From assembly GCA_022702545.1 (NCBI GenBank), contig JAHRBC010000004.1, positions 4,184,001-4,248,000 of the forward strand: a DNA stretch of 64,000 nucleotides. Reading direction: 5' to 3'. The notes below the pieces were generated by a model, which had not been told where the DNA came from, did no database searches, and worked only from the letters and a program-made list of their open reading frames with translations. Origin of the DNA: Phycomyces nitens (taxonomy: Eukaryota; Mucoromycota; Mucoromycetes; Mucorales; Phycomycetaceae). This document shows, one piece after another, positions 10,400 through 20,934 of the stretch. Every line of letters starts with the position of its first letter. The first letter of the stretch is position 1. A program made the position numbers and the translations under genes.

Positions 10400-12914
10400 A
10401 GTTTATATTATTTGATTGTGAGATAAAAAAGGAAACAAGTGCTACATATTTTTATTTGCTGTCATTTTATAGACAAGAAAAAGGCTATTGTTCTTTGATC
10501 CTTTGCCCGAACCAATAGGATGCATCAAAATTATACTTTTTATTTTTAAAAAAAATAATGTCTGAGATGAAAAAAAGCTCTATGTTTCTAGTACCCATCT
10601 GCACCATTTATACTAGGTGAAATCGAGGGGTTTTTCCAGTGATGGTTCCAAAGAAAATCTTTGTGTATCAGTCTGTCAAAGATGCACTCAAGGTTCTCTT
10701 TCTTTGTCCTGGTTTCGAGCAGAAGATCGGCCTCTGGAACGACGAGCTGAAGGTGGCAGACACCATGTGTGACTTTTACGATGGCAAGATGTGGAAGGAG
10801 TTGAAAGACAGTGATGGTCTTTCATTTGTTGCCCACCCTCGTTCTCTTCTGTTGACTCTCAACATCGACTGGTTTCAGCCCTTTGATGGCGTCACCCACT
10901 CCTCTGGTGCCATATATTTGGCAATCAACAACTTGCCCAGAGATGAAAGGTTCAAGCCAGAGAACGTCGTCTTGGTTGGGCTAATGCCTGGACCAAAGGA
11001 GCCCAAGTCGTATGAGATCAACAGCTATCTCAAGCCTTTGGTGGATGACCTTGAGCAGTTGTACGTTGGAATGACAATTCTAACCTTTGAGTATCGATCT
11101 GGAGCAACCGTCCGTGCTGCACTCCTAATGGTAGCATGTGATATCCCAGCAGCCAGGAAAACGAGCGGATTCACATCCCACAATAGCACCAACGCCTGCT
11201 ATAAATGCAGTCGTCAATTCAGTCGTCTTGCTGGGACAAGCAGTGTGGACTTTCGTGGTTTCAACTATCTGGAGTGGTCTATTCGTCATGGTGTTGAAAA
11301 CAGGGTGCATGCTGAGGTGTGGAAGAGTGCTAGTACACCCTCAGAAAGGCATCAGCTGGAGATCGAAAATGGTGTTCGATGGTCGCAGCTGCATCGCCTT
11401 GGATACTTTGATCTAGTACGTGGAACAATCATTGATCCCATGCACAATCTCTTTCTGGGCATGGCAAAGAGAATGATGGAAAAGTGGATTGCTGGTGGTG
11501 ATATCAATAGTGGACAACTGAACGACATGCAGCAAATCGCCAAGAAAATGACTCTCCCAGCCTCATACAGTTCATTGACAGCGAAAATTGGAAAAGGGTT
11601 TTCATTTATGAAAGCTGACAAATGGAAGTCCTGGGTGCTGGTGTACTCTCCCGTCTTGCTGAAAGATGTTCTCAACAATGACAAGTTCAGAAACTGGATG
11701 GACTTTGTCGATGCCTGCCGTCTCCTTGTAAAGCCATCCCTATCATTTGAAGAACTTGACGATGCCCATGACTACCTAGAGAAATTCTGTCAAAAGTGCG
11801 AGCGTCTTTACCCTCCTAGTGTCCTCACCTGCAATATGCATCTGCACCTCCATCTTCGCGAGACCATTCGTGATTTTGGACCAGTGTATGGCTATTGGCT
11901 CTTTGGGTTCGAGCAATACAATGGTTTGCTAAAGAATGTGAGCACTAACAGAAAGGATAGTTTTGAGGCAATGTATATGAGGAATTTTGTTGAAGAATCG
12001 TACAAGGCCGATTATGTGCAAGCAGTCCTTGGATACTCCAGTAAAATCCCATTCTCTTCTGTCTTTGCCAAGCTCGTCTCCTCACCCACCCTTTCACCTG
12101 CCACTGTACCAGACACCCAACGCCGATTCAACTTGCAGCACTTCTTGGACTCTTCCTTGAATCCAGAGATCTCTGTTAATGGCAATGAACCTCTTCCTTC
12201 CTCGGCCTTTCCTCTGCAACTTGGAAAGACAACGTCAATGGGGGATGTAGACTATCCTCATTTGTTGAGTTACTACAGAGAGCAATATGGCATCGCCGAA
12301 CTCACCAGCTATCAGGAAGCTTCTTCTCGGTTCTCATTTGTAGACGATCAAATAACGAAGTTGAAGTCGATCGATCTACTTGGCCAAGTCTACCGTGGAG
12401 CAAATGGATTAGGCAACCATGGATCCTATATACAGGCGTTATATGTTGGTAGTAATGATCAGACAGTAAACACATATACTGGCCAGATCCAATATCTCTT
12501 TATTCATAAGTTCACGCCGCCATCAACTAGTACCAACCACTGGACTCGCATGGTTCATGAAAATCAACATGTATTTGCATTTGTTAGATGGTTTGCAACA
12601 ACTTCTAACAGATCGCGTGAGGATGAAGGTGTTGAGGTTTGCAAAAATGAATATTCCATGCCTGATCATAACAGCATCTTGCCAGTACACAGGATTTTGT
12701 TAGAAGTTGCCATTGGAGAGCACATCACTCGAACTAATAAGAGAATGATGCTTGTCATCCCTCTTCCAAAAAAAATCTGTGCCTAATATAAAATAAAAAA
12801 TATCTTCTTCTTTTAAAGATAACCAAAATTAAGGCACCAAAAATATACTTTATATATATTGACGGTATTACGTTCTTGGGGAAGTGGGTGAGAAAATATA
12901 AACAACAACTTTAT

Positions 12915-14058
12915 TTATACATCGTTTCTAAAAGCCCACTGTGGGAGGCGGGAAACCACGTCATTTGGGGCCGCTGAGTTTGACACACTCTTAAAAACCC
13001 GAGGCAAGAATTGATGGGAATGCAAACCCATTCCATCAAGGACATGAGAGTCAACAATAGTGATGAGTCTATTAAACTGAAATACAAGTATTAATATTTT
13101 ATATAACAATTCAGACATGTAACCCAGTTATTGCCTTATTATTATTTACCTCATCACTTCTCCATCCTGGGCAAACAGTACGGATGACACGTTTGGTGCC
13201 ACTTTCAGATGTCTCTACATCAGATTCACCTCGGACATTGCCTCCCTTATGATCATGTTGGCACAATCTTTGCCCATCATCTCATTGATTGCGTCCTCAT
13301 TGTCAAGGTAGGCATTCAAGCGCCGAGAATGGCTCTAAAATTCTCAGTTAATACTGCTTCTTTGATATTAAATATTTATTAGTTATTTAAAGTATATCTT
13401 ACCTCGCCTGCACGGTTTGCCCTTCTTGAACGAGTGTTCACGGCAGCTTTTGCCGAAGAAGGCTTCTTGTCTTTGGAACTTTGGCTCCTGAAGTTGGTGT
13501 GAAGATTCTTGTGCAAGTCACTTCTCCTCATTCCCTTGCTCTCAAACTTGGGCTCCAAGTAGTTGAGAATCCTAACAACTAACTCCTTGTTTGGACTTTG
13601 GTTGAAAGGAACGTCTGTATTCCACCTTGGCTTGTTATTGTTTGCCAAGATCTCTGCAGTTATTCTCGACAAAAACTTTGGCTTCCACATATATTTGCAA
13701 ATCGCTGTCTGACACAGTATATGAGATAATGAATTGATAACATACTATATAATTTGCTACTTACATAGACATCGTTGTTTGTCTGCTTGGTTGGCACAAC
13801 TGGTAGAAGAGCAACAGGTGCAACAGGAATGGCAGGAGAGTTGACAAGAGCAGTGTTATGGGCACTACCCAATGCACCAATTGCTCTAATGGCTGAAGCA
13901 TTACCAGCCACAACAACGTTGAGTTGAGCCTTTACAGACCCCACTTGCACTTCGACGTTTGTCATTTTGCCTTCCATCTCGGAAAGCTTTGCCATAATCT
14001 GTTCCATGTCAGGAGCAGGAGTGGGACGAGGAGCAATTGTTCTTCTTTGGTTAACCAT
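12915..14058 (-). pseudogene. E0 second CACTA gene, frameshifted in exon 3
   Basis: Minus-strand exons 14058-13765, 13708-13403 (306 bp), 13334-13150 and 13076-12915. The product starts MVNQRRTIAPRPTPAPDMEQ; exon 2 has KPRWNTDVPFN and NTRSRRANRAGE. Exon 3 is 185 bp where E1 and D have 186; one G is missing in the stretch encoding MSEGESD, putting a TAG in frame. The motif reads CPGWRSDE instead of RPSWRSDE. Exon 4 is 162 bp as in E1. Transcription converges on the E0 transposase, as in the other copies. Confidence 0.65.
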
Positions 14059-14168
14059 TTTCTAGAATATGATAAAGTATATTTTGATTATAATTATTAG
14101 TTTTTGTTCAATTGAAATAAAAATAAATATAATATACGTACAAAAACTGTTTGGGTGAGTGAGTAAGT

Positions 14169-14170
<2 letters not shown>

Positions 14171-14208
<38 letters not shown>
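14171..14208. repeat. (GT)n microsatellite in E0
   Basis: 19 GT dinucleotides between the second gene and the micro-exon block of E0; counterpart of the (AC)n of E1 at 5839-5862. Confidence 0.92.
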
Positions 14209-14211
<3 letters not shown>

Positions 14212-14507
14212 GGTAAGAGAGGTTGAATATCAAAAAGGCCGTTATATATAGGCATTTTGAATGACTATAAAGATGTTCCTCTATTGTCTTGAAGCACTGA
14301 GATGCAAATCAGCCTTGATATTGTTTTTGGGCTCAATCCATCATGCTTTCCGCAGCATGCTTCAAAGGTGAAAAAAATTTCAGACTCTCTCCTTTTTCTT
14401 TGGTTCCCTTTATTTTTCCTTTTGTTTGCTTTTTTGATATTGGCGCCTTTCTCTGGTAAGACATTTTTTATACCTCTTTATACACACAAATTAATCTCTT
14501 TTCATAG

Positions 14508-15247
14508 ATGTGTGCTCCCATTCCAACTCATCCTTTCCACAATGGCCATCTAGACAAATACTCACTGGCCGCATTCACTGGTACCATCATCATGATAAAA
14601 ATTATTTTCACTTTCTCTCTTAGATTGGCCAAACAACTTATGTAAGGATGCCATCGGCACCAGGTAAATTTTTTTCTTTCAATCATACTTGTTCCCTCTC
14701 TGACTCTATTCCATTGTAGACTGCCCTTTCTATTCACGCCATCGGCCTCCTCCATCATTCGCGATTGTAATCATAAAGGTAATATTCTTTATAAATCTCT
14801 TTTTACTTATCTAAAATATTATTCAGACTATTTATTAATAATTATTATGTGTTTTATAGACTCACTTGGGCTTCCTTTGCACACCATGCCCCCTACTTTG
14901 ATAACCCATTTGGCTCCTGGTATGTAAATTAAATATATCATCACTCTGTTCACCCATATTAATTTTTATTCTCTTTTTTATAGTAAAACCCGCCACACAG
15001 CCCATCCAGCCTTACAATTCAAGTCCCCTTTGCGCACTCTTGCCCATCTCTTGCAATGTAAGTATCTTTTGACACACAAAAATTTTCTCTTTGTATCCCA
15101 TATCATTAACACTTCTTTTATCTTTTACAGAACACTCCCGCAGCCCAAAAATCACTGGATATTCATATTTTTGCAGGTATTTTTTATGTAGAAAAATATT
15201 CCATCCAAATAGCAGCAGGCAACCGGGTAGAAATGGCTAGGCCATAG
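14508..15247 (+). CDS. E0 micro-exon gene, 140 aa, unknown function
   Basis: Six exons, 14508-14580, 14624-14663, 14720-14778, 14860-14919, 14984-15057 and 15131-15247, separated by introns of 43-81 bp that all begin GT and end AG after pyrimidine-rich tracts. Together they make 423 bp, one frame from ATG to TAG with no internal stop. The peptide starts MCAPIPTHPFHNGH and ends NRVEMARP; it is rich in Pro, Leu and His and I recognise no domain. The same exon boundaries recur in E1, partly in E2, and comparable micro-exons occur at the same place in D and C1. Transcription is divergent from the second gene, toward the terminal repeat. E1 and E2 carry a stop in exon 5, so the coding claim is tentative. 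Confidence 0.45.
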
Positions 15248-15723
15248 GAATAGGCGTAATAGTAGACCCTAAACCTAGAAACATTCTATTCTTTCTAATA
15301 AAAATAAAAACGTAAAACATTACCAATCAATTATAAATGGGAAATCAAATAATGGGTGATATATTATTGGTCAAAAAGAATAAAGAAGATTAAATACTAC
15401 ACTATGAGGATGAAAAAAGTGTAGTAAAGATGTAAAATACTACAGTGTTATTCTCTCAAAATAGATTCTTTCAAAATGGAACCACACATTTAAATGCTTA
15501 ATCCCCCCATAACCTAATTAGATATACCCGCCGAAAGTGCTACTGGACCTCAGCTGCAGCACCTCTTTCAATAATTATGCTAGCAATTATCACGACATAC
15601 TGCTAGCAGCTAAGACCAGGTTGTTCTCAAGCGGAATTATATGTAGAGTCTATCATAATTCAGGTAATTACACTATTGTTTACTTATCTTTCCGCACTGG
15701 TAATCAAGCCCGTTTTTCCAGTG

Positions 15724-16748
15724 ATCTCGATTTCATTAGAGAACTACCCACTACCGTAAATGGAAACCGTTGGATTCTTGTTGCAGTTGATTATGCCACT
15801 AACTGGCCCATTGCCCGTGCTGTCCCTGCTGCCACTGGTGAAGCCATCGCCAACTTCCTGTACGAAGAAATCGTTATGTGTTTTGGCTGTCCTGACGAAA
15901 TTCTCACTGATCGTGGTGCCAACTTTATGTCGCATATCCTAAAATTCTACATTCAAAAGATCAAGCTGCACCACAAGTTGACTTCTGCCTTTCACCCCCG
16001 GACCAATGGGAAATGTGAACAATTAAATGGTATCCTCAAACAAATGTTGCGCAAATATGTCCATGGAGCTATACATCGTTGGGACGAATATCTGGAGACT
16101 TCACTTTGGGCTTGCCAAATCAGAAAGCACCGCACGACTGGGTTTAGCCTGTTTTTCTTGACATATGGTCGCGAACCCCGTATTCCCAGTGATCCCTTGC
16201 GCCCATTCATGGATACATCGATTCCCAATGATCCTGCTCTTGTTTCTGATGGTGCCATTCCTTTTCTTTGTAATCTCCAACAAGCTCGCATAGATGCTGA
16301 TGCTCGAGTAGCCGCCAATAGTCAACAAGACAAGGAACAATGGGACTCCATTATGAAACCGCATCAGTTTGCAATTGGTGAGCATTTGTTGCTATGACAT
16401 GAGAACAAATTTGGCTTAGAGTACAACTGGATGGGACCGTACATTGTCGTTGACAAGAACTTTGAAAAGAACATATACAAGCTCACTACCATGGAGGGTG
16501 TGCCTTATACCTCCTGGGTCCATGCCGATCGCCTCAAGATTGCCAAATCCGATGATTTTCACAATACCTGGTATCACCCAACCCCTGCCCGTGCCCAGAT
16601 GCGCCGTGACCTTGTCTTGGATGCCTCTTCTGCCTTGCCATTTTCCCTTGTGGATTCCTCTGTGGTTGATCGAGGACTATCAACAGTTTTGGGAGGGGGT
16701 GATGTCGGACATTATTTTGATGAATCCGTAAAATCTGAAGATGATTAA
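15724..16748 (+). pseudogene. F2 Gypsy integrase fragment
   Basis: 3' part of a Ty3/Gypsy pol gene, beginning abruptly at E0. It encodes the integrase core (DFIRELPTTVNGNRWILVA, LTDRGANF, HPRTNGKCEQLNG, that is D, D and E) and a C-terminal GPYIVVDKN module of GPY/F type. TGA at 16395-16397 interrupts it where element F has CGA. It ends inside the following LTR-F, as in F. The gag, protease, RT and RNase H parts are missing. About 90 percent similar by eye to element F. Confidence 0.8.
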
Positions 16749-17013
16749 CTGCAGTACTTCTTTATGCACAGTAACATCTTCCTGAGCATTAACCGCAGTA
16801 CAATGTCTCTTCTTTTATTAAAATATCATATAATAGCTACTGCAGATAATGCGCAGTATTAGTTAGAAAACTATATAAGATAACCAAAGTCATAACAATA
16901 AAAAGTATCTTCTATCCTCTCTTTGATTTTACGTATACTCCTGTTTCCCCAGTGGGATTGACCTTTTGGCTTTGTTATAGTAAAAGGAAGACTATCCCAG
17001 ATCAGGAACAACA
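16703..17013 (+). repeat. LTR-F of F2 (3' LTR)
   Basis: 311 bp, TGTCGGACATT to GGAACAACA, the same length as both LTRs of element F. It follows a polypurine stretch GGGAGGGGGTGA that would serve as PPT. Confidence 0.85.
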
Positions 17014-17018
17014 ACTTG

Positions 17019-17458
17019 TGTTGTTTCTGATCTGGGATAGTCTTCCTTTTGTCAAGTCTCGATCTGGTATTTCTTTTCTGGTACTTGTAACTAAGTCGCA
17101 GAATCAATACCACTGGGGATCGTCAAGTTTAGAGAATAGTTTTTAGATAGAATATAGATAGATACTTTTTATTGATACAAATCCTTTTACTATTTATACA
17201 AAATATAATTCGATTTAAGGCTAAATGTATAGCTACATTAATATGTCTTAGATAGTTATTGTCTAGTAGAATATACTTAGGAGATATTTGCAATCTAAGA
17301 CACTTGATACATTTAGAAACATATATATGAAAACTAATTGGCAAGGTCTTGATCATTTACCCAACAAGGTCAACCATTACTGGTTGCCTATCAAGAGCCG
17401 ATTTTGGTTGCCAATGTCAACTCTGACACTTTTACTATAACAATGCCAAAAGGTCAAT
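17019..17458 (-). repeat. Inverted LTR-F, cut by LTR-H1 and K1
   Basis: Begins TGTTGTTTCTGATCTGGG only 5 bp after the end of the plus-strand LTR-F, giving a tail-to-tail inverted pair. Solo LTR-H1 sits at 17050-17428. The LTR resumes for about 30 bp and is cut at 17458 by element K1; its remaining half is not found on the other side of K1. Confidence 0.7.
17050..17428 (-). repeat. Solo LTR-H1
   Basis: 379 bp, minus strand from TGTCAGAGTTGACATTGG to CGAGACTTGACA, flanked by CTTT at 17046-17049 and 17429-17432 (4-bp TSD). Matches LTR-H2 at 21261-21636. Confidence 0.85.
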
Positions 17459-17868
17459 CACTACAGCGGAAGGACCGGTAGCTGTGCCAAAAACGGTAGC
17501 ATAACTACCGTTTTTTATGATTTTAGAGCACTTTATCTCTGCAGATTGTGGTTGAAAGGTAATGTCATTGATCCCAATTCATAAAAGTTGTATGAAATGT
17601 CTTTTCATCTGGCAATAAGGTAGTTATAGTACCATATAAATGGCTCGTAAGTTTTTAGACAACCTTGTTTATTGAAATGAGCATTTTATTTAGTGTTAAA
17701 GATGTTGCGCATTTTTGAGAAAAATAATTTTTCACCTGTGTAAACAAAATAGTAGTTATGCTACCATTTTTTTGAAACAATTTTTTTGTTTTTGACATTA
17801 TTAGCCATTTTATTTTATTTTATTTGGTATTGATATTTATAAGGAAAGAAAAAAGAAAAAGAAAATTT

Positions 17869-18950
17869 TTATAAAGTGGCAAGGTTCCCTATGGTCACAT
17901 GCAGATTGTCATTAAACACGTAATATGGTGCAATGATAAAGAACTGATTACTACTCGGAGGGTACTGGATGAGCCCAACTTGATGCTGAATGTCATCCGC
18001 ATTAACAGCATATTTTGGCTGGGTTGTTTGTCTAGTTGAGCTGTGTGACTGCCGTATTACGATTGGCACAGATGAGTCATGGGCTGCTGTACCATGCTCT
18101 TTCATCACTTCAACGAATGCCAGAAAGTGCGGTGCCATCAACCTCTTTATGCTCAAAATAAAATTCCACGGTGCCAACAAACCAGCTTTGAATAGTTATA
18201 TTGCGACGGCTAGATAAAAATATAAAAAATGCGAGTGATCTCTATTTTGTATTTTGACTAATACTAATACTCACTTTCTGTATGGACAGGTGAACATCAC
18301 ATGATGATTTCCATATCTGGTCTCGTTTTTTATTCTTTGGTACATACATGAAGAATGTACGGTTGAATTTTTCCAAAGACAAGAAGCAACAACAATCATC
18401 GGGTCATCAAGTTCAATACTGTTCATACCACTGTTTCACACATAGTACTTTGCCAAAGTATTCTTGACAACAGGGCTGCTGACACCTTCCAAGTCATCAT
18501 CATTCAAGCTGGCATGTCAGTTGAATGGCTCCCATAGCTGGGCAGCACTTACACCATCTGGAAGATCTAAGAAACTTGCTTCATTATATGTGGACGGCTG
18601 ACTTGTACTAGGATAATTCTGAGAGCTGTTTGCTGAACTGACAAAGCTATGAACAGCAAAGTGCTCAACAAGCAAACTGGCATTTCTACCGCCCTTCAAG
18701 TTTGACGTGATAAGCTTGGAGTATACTCTAATTACTTTTTCCATGGGTAGGTAAGAGATTATTTGACTAATAATAGCAACAGCAGCAAAGACACTTCTTG
18801 GTCAATGATGACAAAATCAACGTACCTGTCATCAATGATTGTGGCCAGTGAGGCACGGCTAGGACAATAGCACTCCACATTTACAAGTGCAAAAGAATGT
18901 GGTGTGCCAAGAATCTTCTTCAAGACACCTTTAAGAGTGCAAACCAGACT
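17869..18950 (-). pseudogene. K1 gene remnant with Tnp2-like C-terminus
   Basis: Minus-strand counterpart of the K2 gene at 55391-56465, with the same exon edges. Segments encode SNLKGGRNASLLVEHFAVHS and HFLAFVEVMKEHG, ending NLATL. Two stops interrupt it: a TGA after LWEPFN shared with K2, and a TGA near 18436 where K2 keeps CGA. The gene is broken here. Confidence 0.5.
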
Positions 18951-20307
18951 TGTAAGAGAAAAATAGCAGAGAACAGCCAGGCAAGTTTATTAATTAAAAA
19001 ACATTTGAATATACATTATAATTAATACAATATTTTTATTATGTTATAGCAGGAAAGAGCAAGCAGTTCTTTTCTTTCGGAAGATGAGGTATTTCAAACG
19101 GATGACGAGGCTGAATCCCCAATTATGACAGATGTACTATAAGTTAGAGCTTTTTGTTGCTCATCTATTCTCAATTTAATATTAATATAATATTTCTACT
19201 GTTTGATATAAGTTTACACCACTAGGAATGAGCAATGAGTCTTCATCTAAGAGAAACAGACTAAGTCTTTAATATTCTTTAGGCTGCTCTTATTGGTTCT
19301 CTCATATTTTTAGTATATGTTTTAGCGCACTTTTTCTTTTCCTCTTTTCCTTTAGCTGTTTTATCTTTGCTTTGGTCCTCTCCTTTGAAATAAAATCAAA
19401 TAACTCTCCATCACATAAGATTGCCACCTTAATAAATGCACGATTGGCATCTTGTATACCACATCTTCAGCTCTGCTATCTTTAATCAAGGAATGAAACA
19501 CTCATCTCATAATTTTTCAGACACTAAAAAAAGGTGAAAAATTTTTACAGCTATATTACACTAAAGTTTGTCGTTCCCCACCTCCCCACCTGGGAATCTC
19601 TGTAGAATATGCATATTGTTTTCTTAATGATGTACTCATTCTGCCAACTACCATTATATTCGAATTAGTTTTAAATCTTATGAGCTGACTTTACAGCAAT
19701 ATATTTTCTATGGTAAGAATATTATAATATGTTTACACTCTTTAATTAATCATATTGTGCATTCTCTATTCTCCTTCTACTGCATCTAGTATTTACATCT
19801 GTACATTTCATATAGTGGCATTAATTCAAGAGATGCTTGGTATACCAATTAGCAAGCACAATATATACTGGTATGCTATCCAAAACAATATGCTCGGTTT
19901 ATTTGATTGCTTCATTCTCTGACTACAATATCTTTATAGCAATTGATGAAGACCAAAGGCCTTCCAAGTCATAACAACATGTTGTTGGCATCATGTATAG
20001 ATTGAGTAAAAGGTTTGTACCATATACGTTTTATAATATTAAATAGTATTTGCTTTTGGTATGTTTCTATATTATTATTATATATATTTTAATATTATTT
20101 GCAATAAATCGAAATTATAATAAAAAATAAACCATTATTTCAAATAAATGGCAGTAAAAAAAGAATGGGTGCTAGTATATAAAGTAATATAAAAGAGAGG
20201 CTGTAGTATATAAAGAAACAATTTTGGTTGGATAAAAAAATGGTAGCTGTGCCTATTCCTGCCTCATAACTACCCTTTTTTTTCACACTAAAAAAACGGT
20301 AACAGCT

Positions 20308-20636
20308 GTCGGTGCGATGGAACTTGAAAATGAGGAAAGAGTAAAATCATAGCAACAAAACTAAAGACAATTAGTGTAGAACTAATAACGTCAGTAGAAA
20401 GAGAAAAAGATTTAGTAGACCTTTGCAAATGATAAAAACAATGATGTAAAACATAGGATAGAAACAATATAAAAGCAAGACAAATAACTTGAAATAAAAG
20501 AAAAGGCACGACAGTCTCAAATCTGATATACTGTTTCTACCCCCAAAAACCCTTATAATCACACTTTCATCGAACACCTGGTTAGTTCTAATTGAGTCCC
20601 CTCCCATGTAACAAGAAGACTAACCAGCGCGTTCAC
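20308..20636 (-). mobile_element. SINE-like 329-bp insertion in K1
   Basis: Absent from the matching place in K2 (near 53815). It is flanked by ACAGCT at 20302-20307 and 20637-20642, a 6-bp TSD. On the minus strand it starts GTGAACGCGCTGGTTAGTC; TGGTTAGTC resembles a Pol III A box and GTGTTCGATGA, about 60 bp on, resembles a B box, so a tRNA-derived SINE is possible. No poly-A tail, no coding capacity. The insertion is firm; its class is a guess. Confidence 0.5.
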
Positions 20637-20749
20637 ACAGCTACCGAAATCGCCTTATACAGAGTCTTTACTACCATTTTTTTTTGTGGGAAAAAACAGT
20701 AGTAATGCTACCAAAATGGTAGTTAGCTACCGTTTTTTCCGCCGTAGTG

Positions 20750-20916
20750 ATAGTTTCACTTATAAAATCTGTATAAATACTACAACAATTTGTATCAATA
20801 AAAAGCATTCAATTCTCTATATTCCTATTTATCCTAAACGTCCTAGTTGGTGGTGATCTATTGCAAAACTTATCTAAGTCAAGCATTAGCAAGATACACC
20901 CAGTCGAGACTTGACA
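20750..20916 (+). repeat. LTR-G fragment, right flank of K1
   Basis: 3' half of an LTR-G (ATAGTTTCAC... to GAGACTTGACA), nearly identical to the LTRs of element G. Its 5' half is missing at the K1 edge. Confidence 0.75.
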
Positions 20917-20934
20917 ACACAGCCAATATTGGTC

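Larger units (their letters stand above)
4283..10641. mobile_element. CACTA element E1, nested in the E0 transposase
   Basis: 6359 bp, from CACTGCAAAAGAGGGG at 4283 to the inverted CACTGGAAAAACCCC at 10641, flanked by ATG at 4280-4282 and 10642-10644. The 3-bp TSD and restored E0 reading frame across it confirm the boundaries. It carries the family's three gene blocks: micro-exons (minus, about 5537-4776), the second gene (plus, 5975-7162) and Tnp2 (minus, 10399-7286). The terminal repeats are short and imperfect. At least three frame-disrupting changes make this copy non-autonomous. Confidence 0.88.
3289..12786 (+). pseudogene. E0 Tnp2-type CACTA transposase, split by E1
   Basis: Exons 3289-3481, 3543-3578, 3642-3848 and 3921 onward, the last broken at 4282 by E1 and resuming at 10645 to a stop at 12786. 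Excising E1 and one ATG triplet restores the frame. Exon 1 has a Cys cluster (CYCNKC) and a basic KRAR stretch; exon 3 is acidic. The last exon holds the Tnp2 (Transposase_21) core: LTLNIDWFQPFDG, NNLPRDERF, GPKEP, DIPAARKTSGF, a CYKCSRQF knuckle, DPMHNLFLG, then HLHLHLRETIRDFGPVYGYW. The start codon matching E1 and D is ATA at 3337; the next upstream in-frame ATG is 3289. Apart from E1 and the start codon it is open. Confidence 0.8.
3095..15723. mobile_element. CACTA element E0 (host of nested E1)
   Basis: Ends are inverted: CACTGGAAAAATGGGCTGG at 3095 and, on the minus strand, CACTGGAAAAACGGGCTTG at 15723. About 6.3 kb belongs to E0, the rest to E1 (4283-10641). Contents are a Tnp2 transposase on the plus strand, a second gene on the minus strand (14058-12915) and a micro-exon block on the plus strand (14508-15247). 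Flanking triplets differ (ATT left, ATC right), and the flanks belong to different parts of an F-type Gypsy element, so adjacent DNA was probably lost or the element is recombinant. Confidence 0.8.
17459..20749. mobile_element. K1, CACTAC-ended DNA element
   Basis: Inverted ends CACTACAGCGGAAGG (17459) and, on the minus strand, CACTACGGCGGAA (20749). Short ACGGTAGTTATGCTACCG-like palindromic motifs recur near both ends. 3291 bp; the second copy K2 (53697-57192) is in the opposite orientation. It carries a minus-strand gene remnant (18950-17869), a SINE-like insert (20308-20636) and otherwise AT-rich sequence in which I see no intact gene. Left flank is LTR-F, right flank is an unrelated LTR-G, and there is no TSD beyond a chance AT. 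The CACTA-type ends and Tnp2-like C-terminus of its gene suggest the CACTA superfamily. Confidence 0.65.

Noticed and set aside
15537..15723. N-terminal extension of the F2 integrase frame
   Set aside because: This stretch is the terminal region of E0 read through by chance; homology to integrase starts at 15724.
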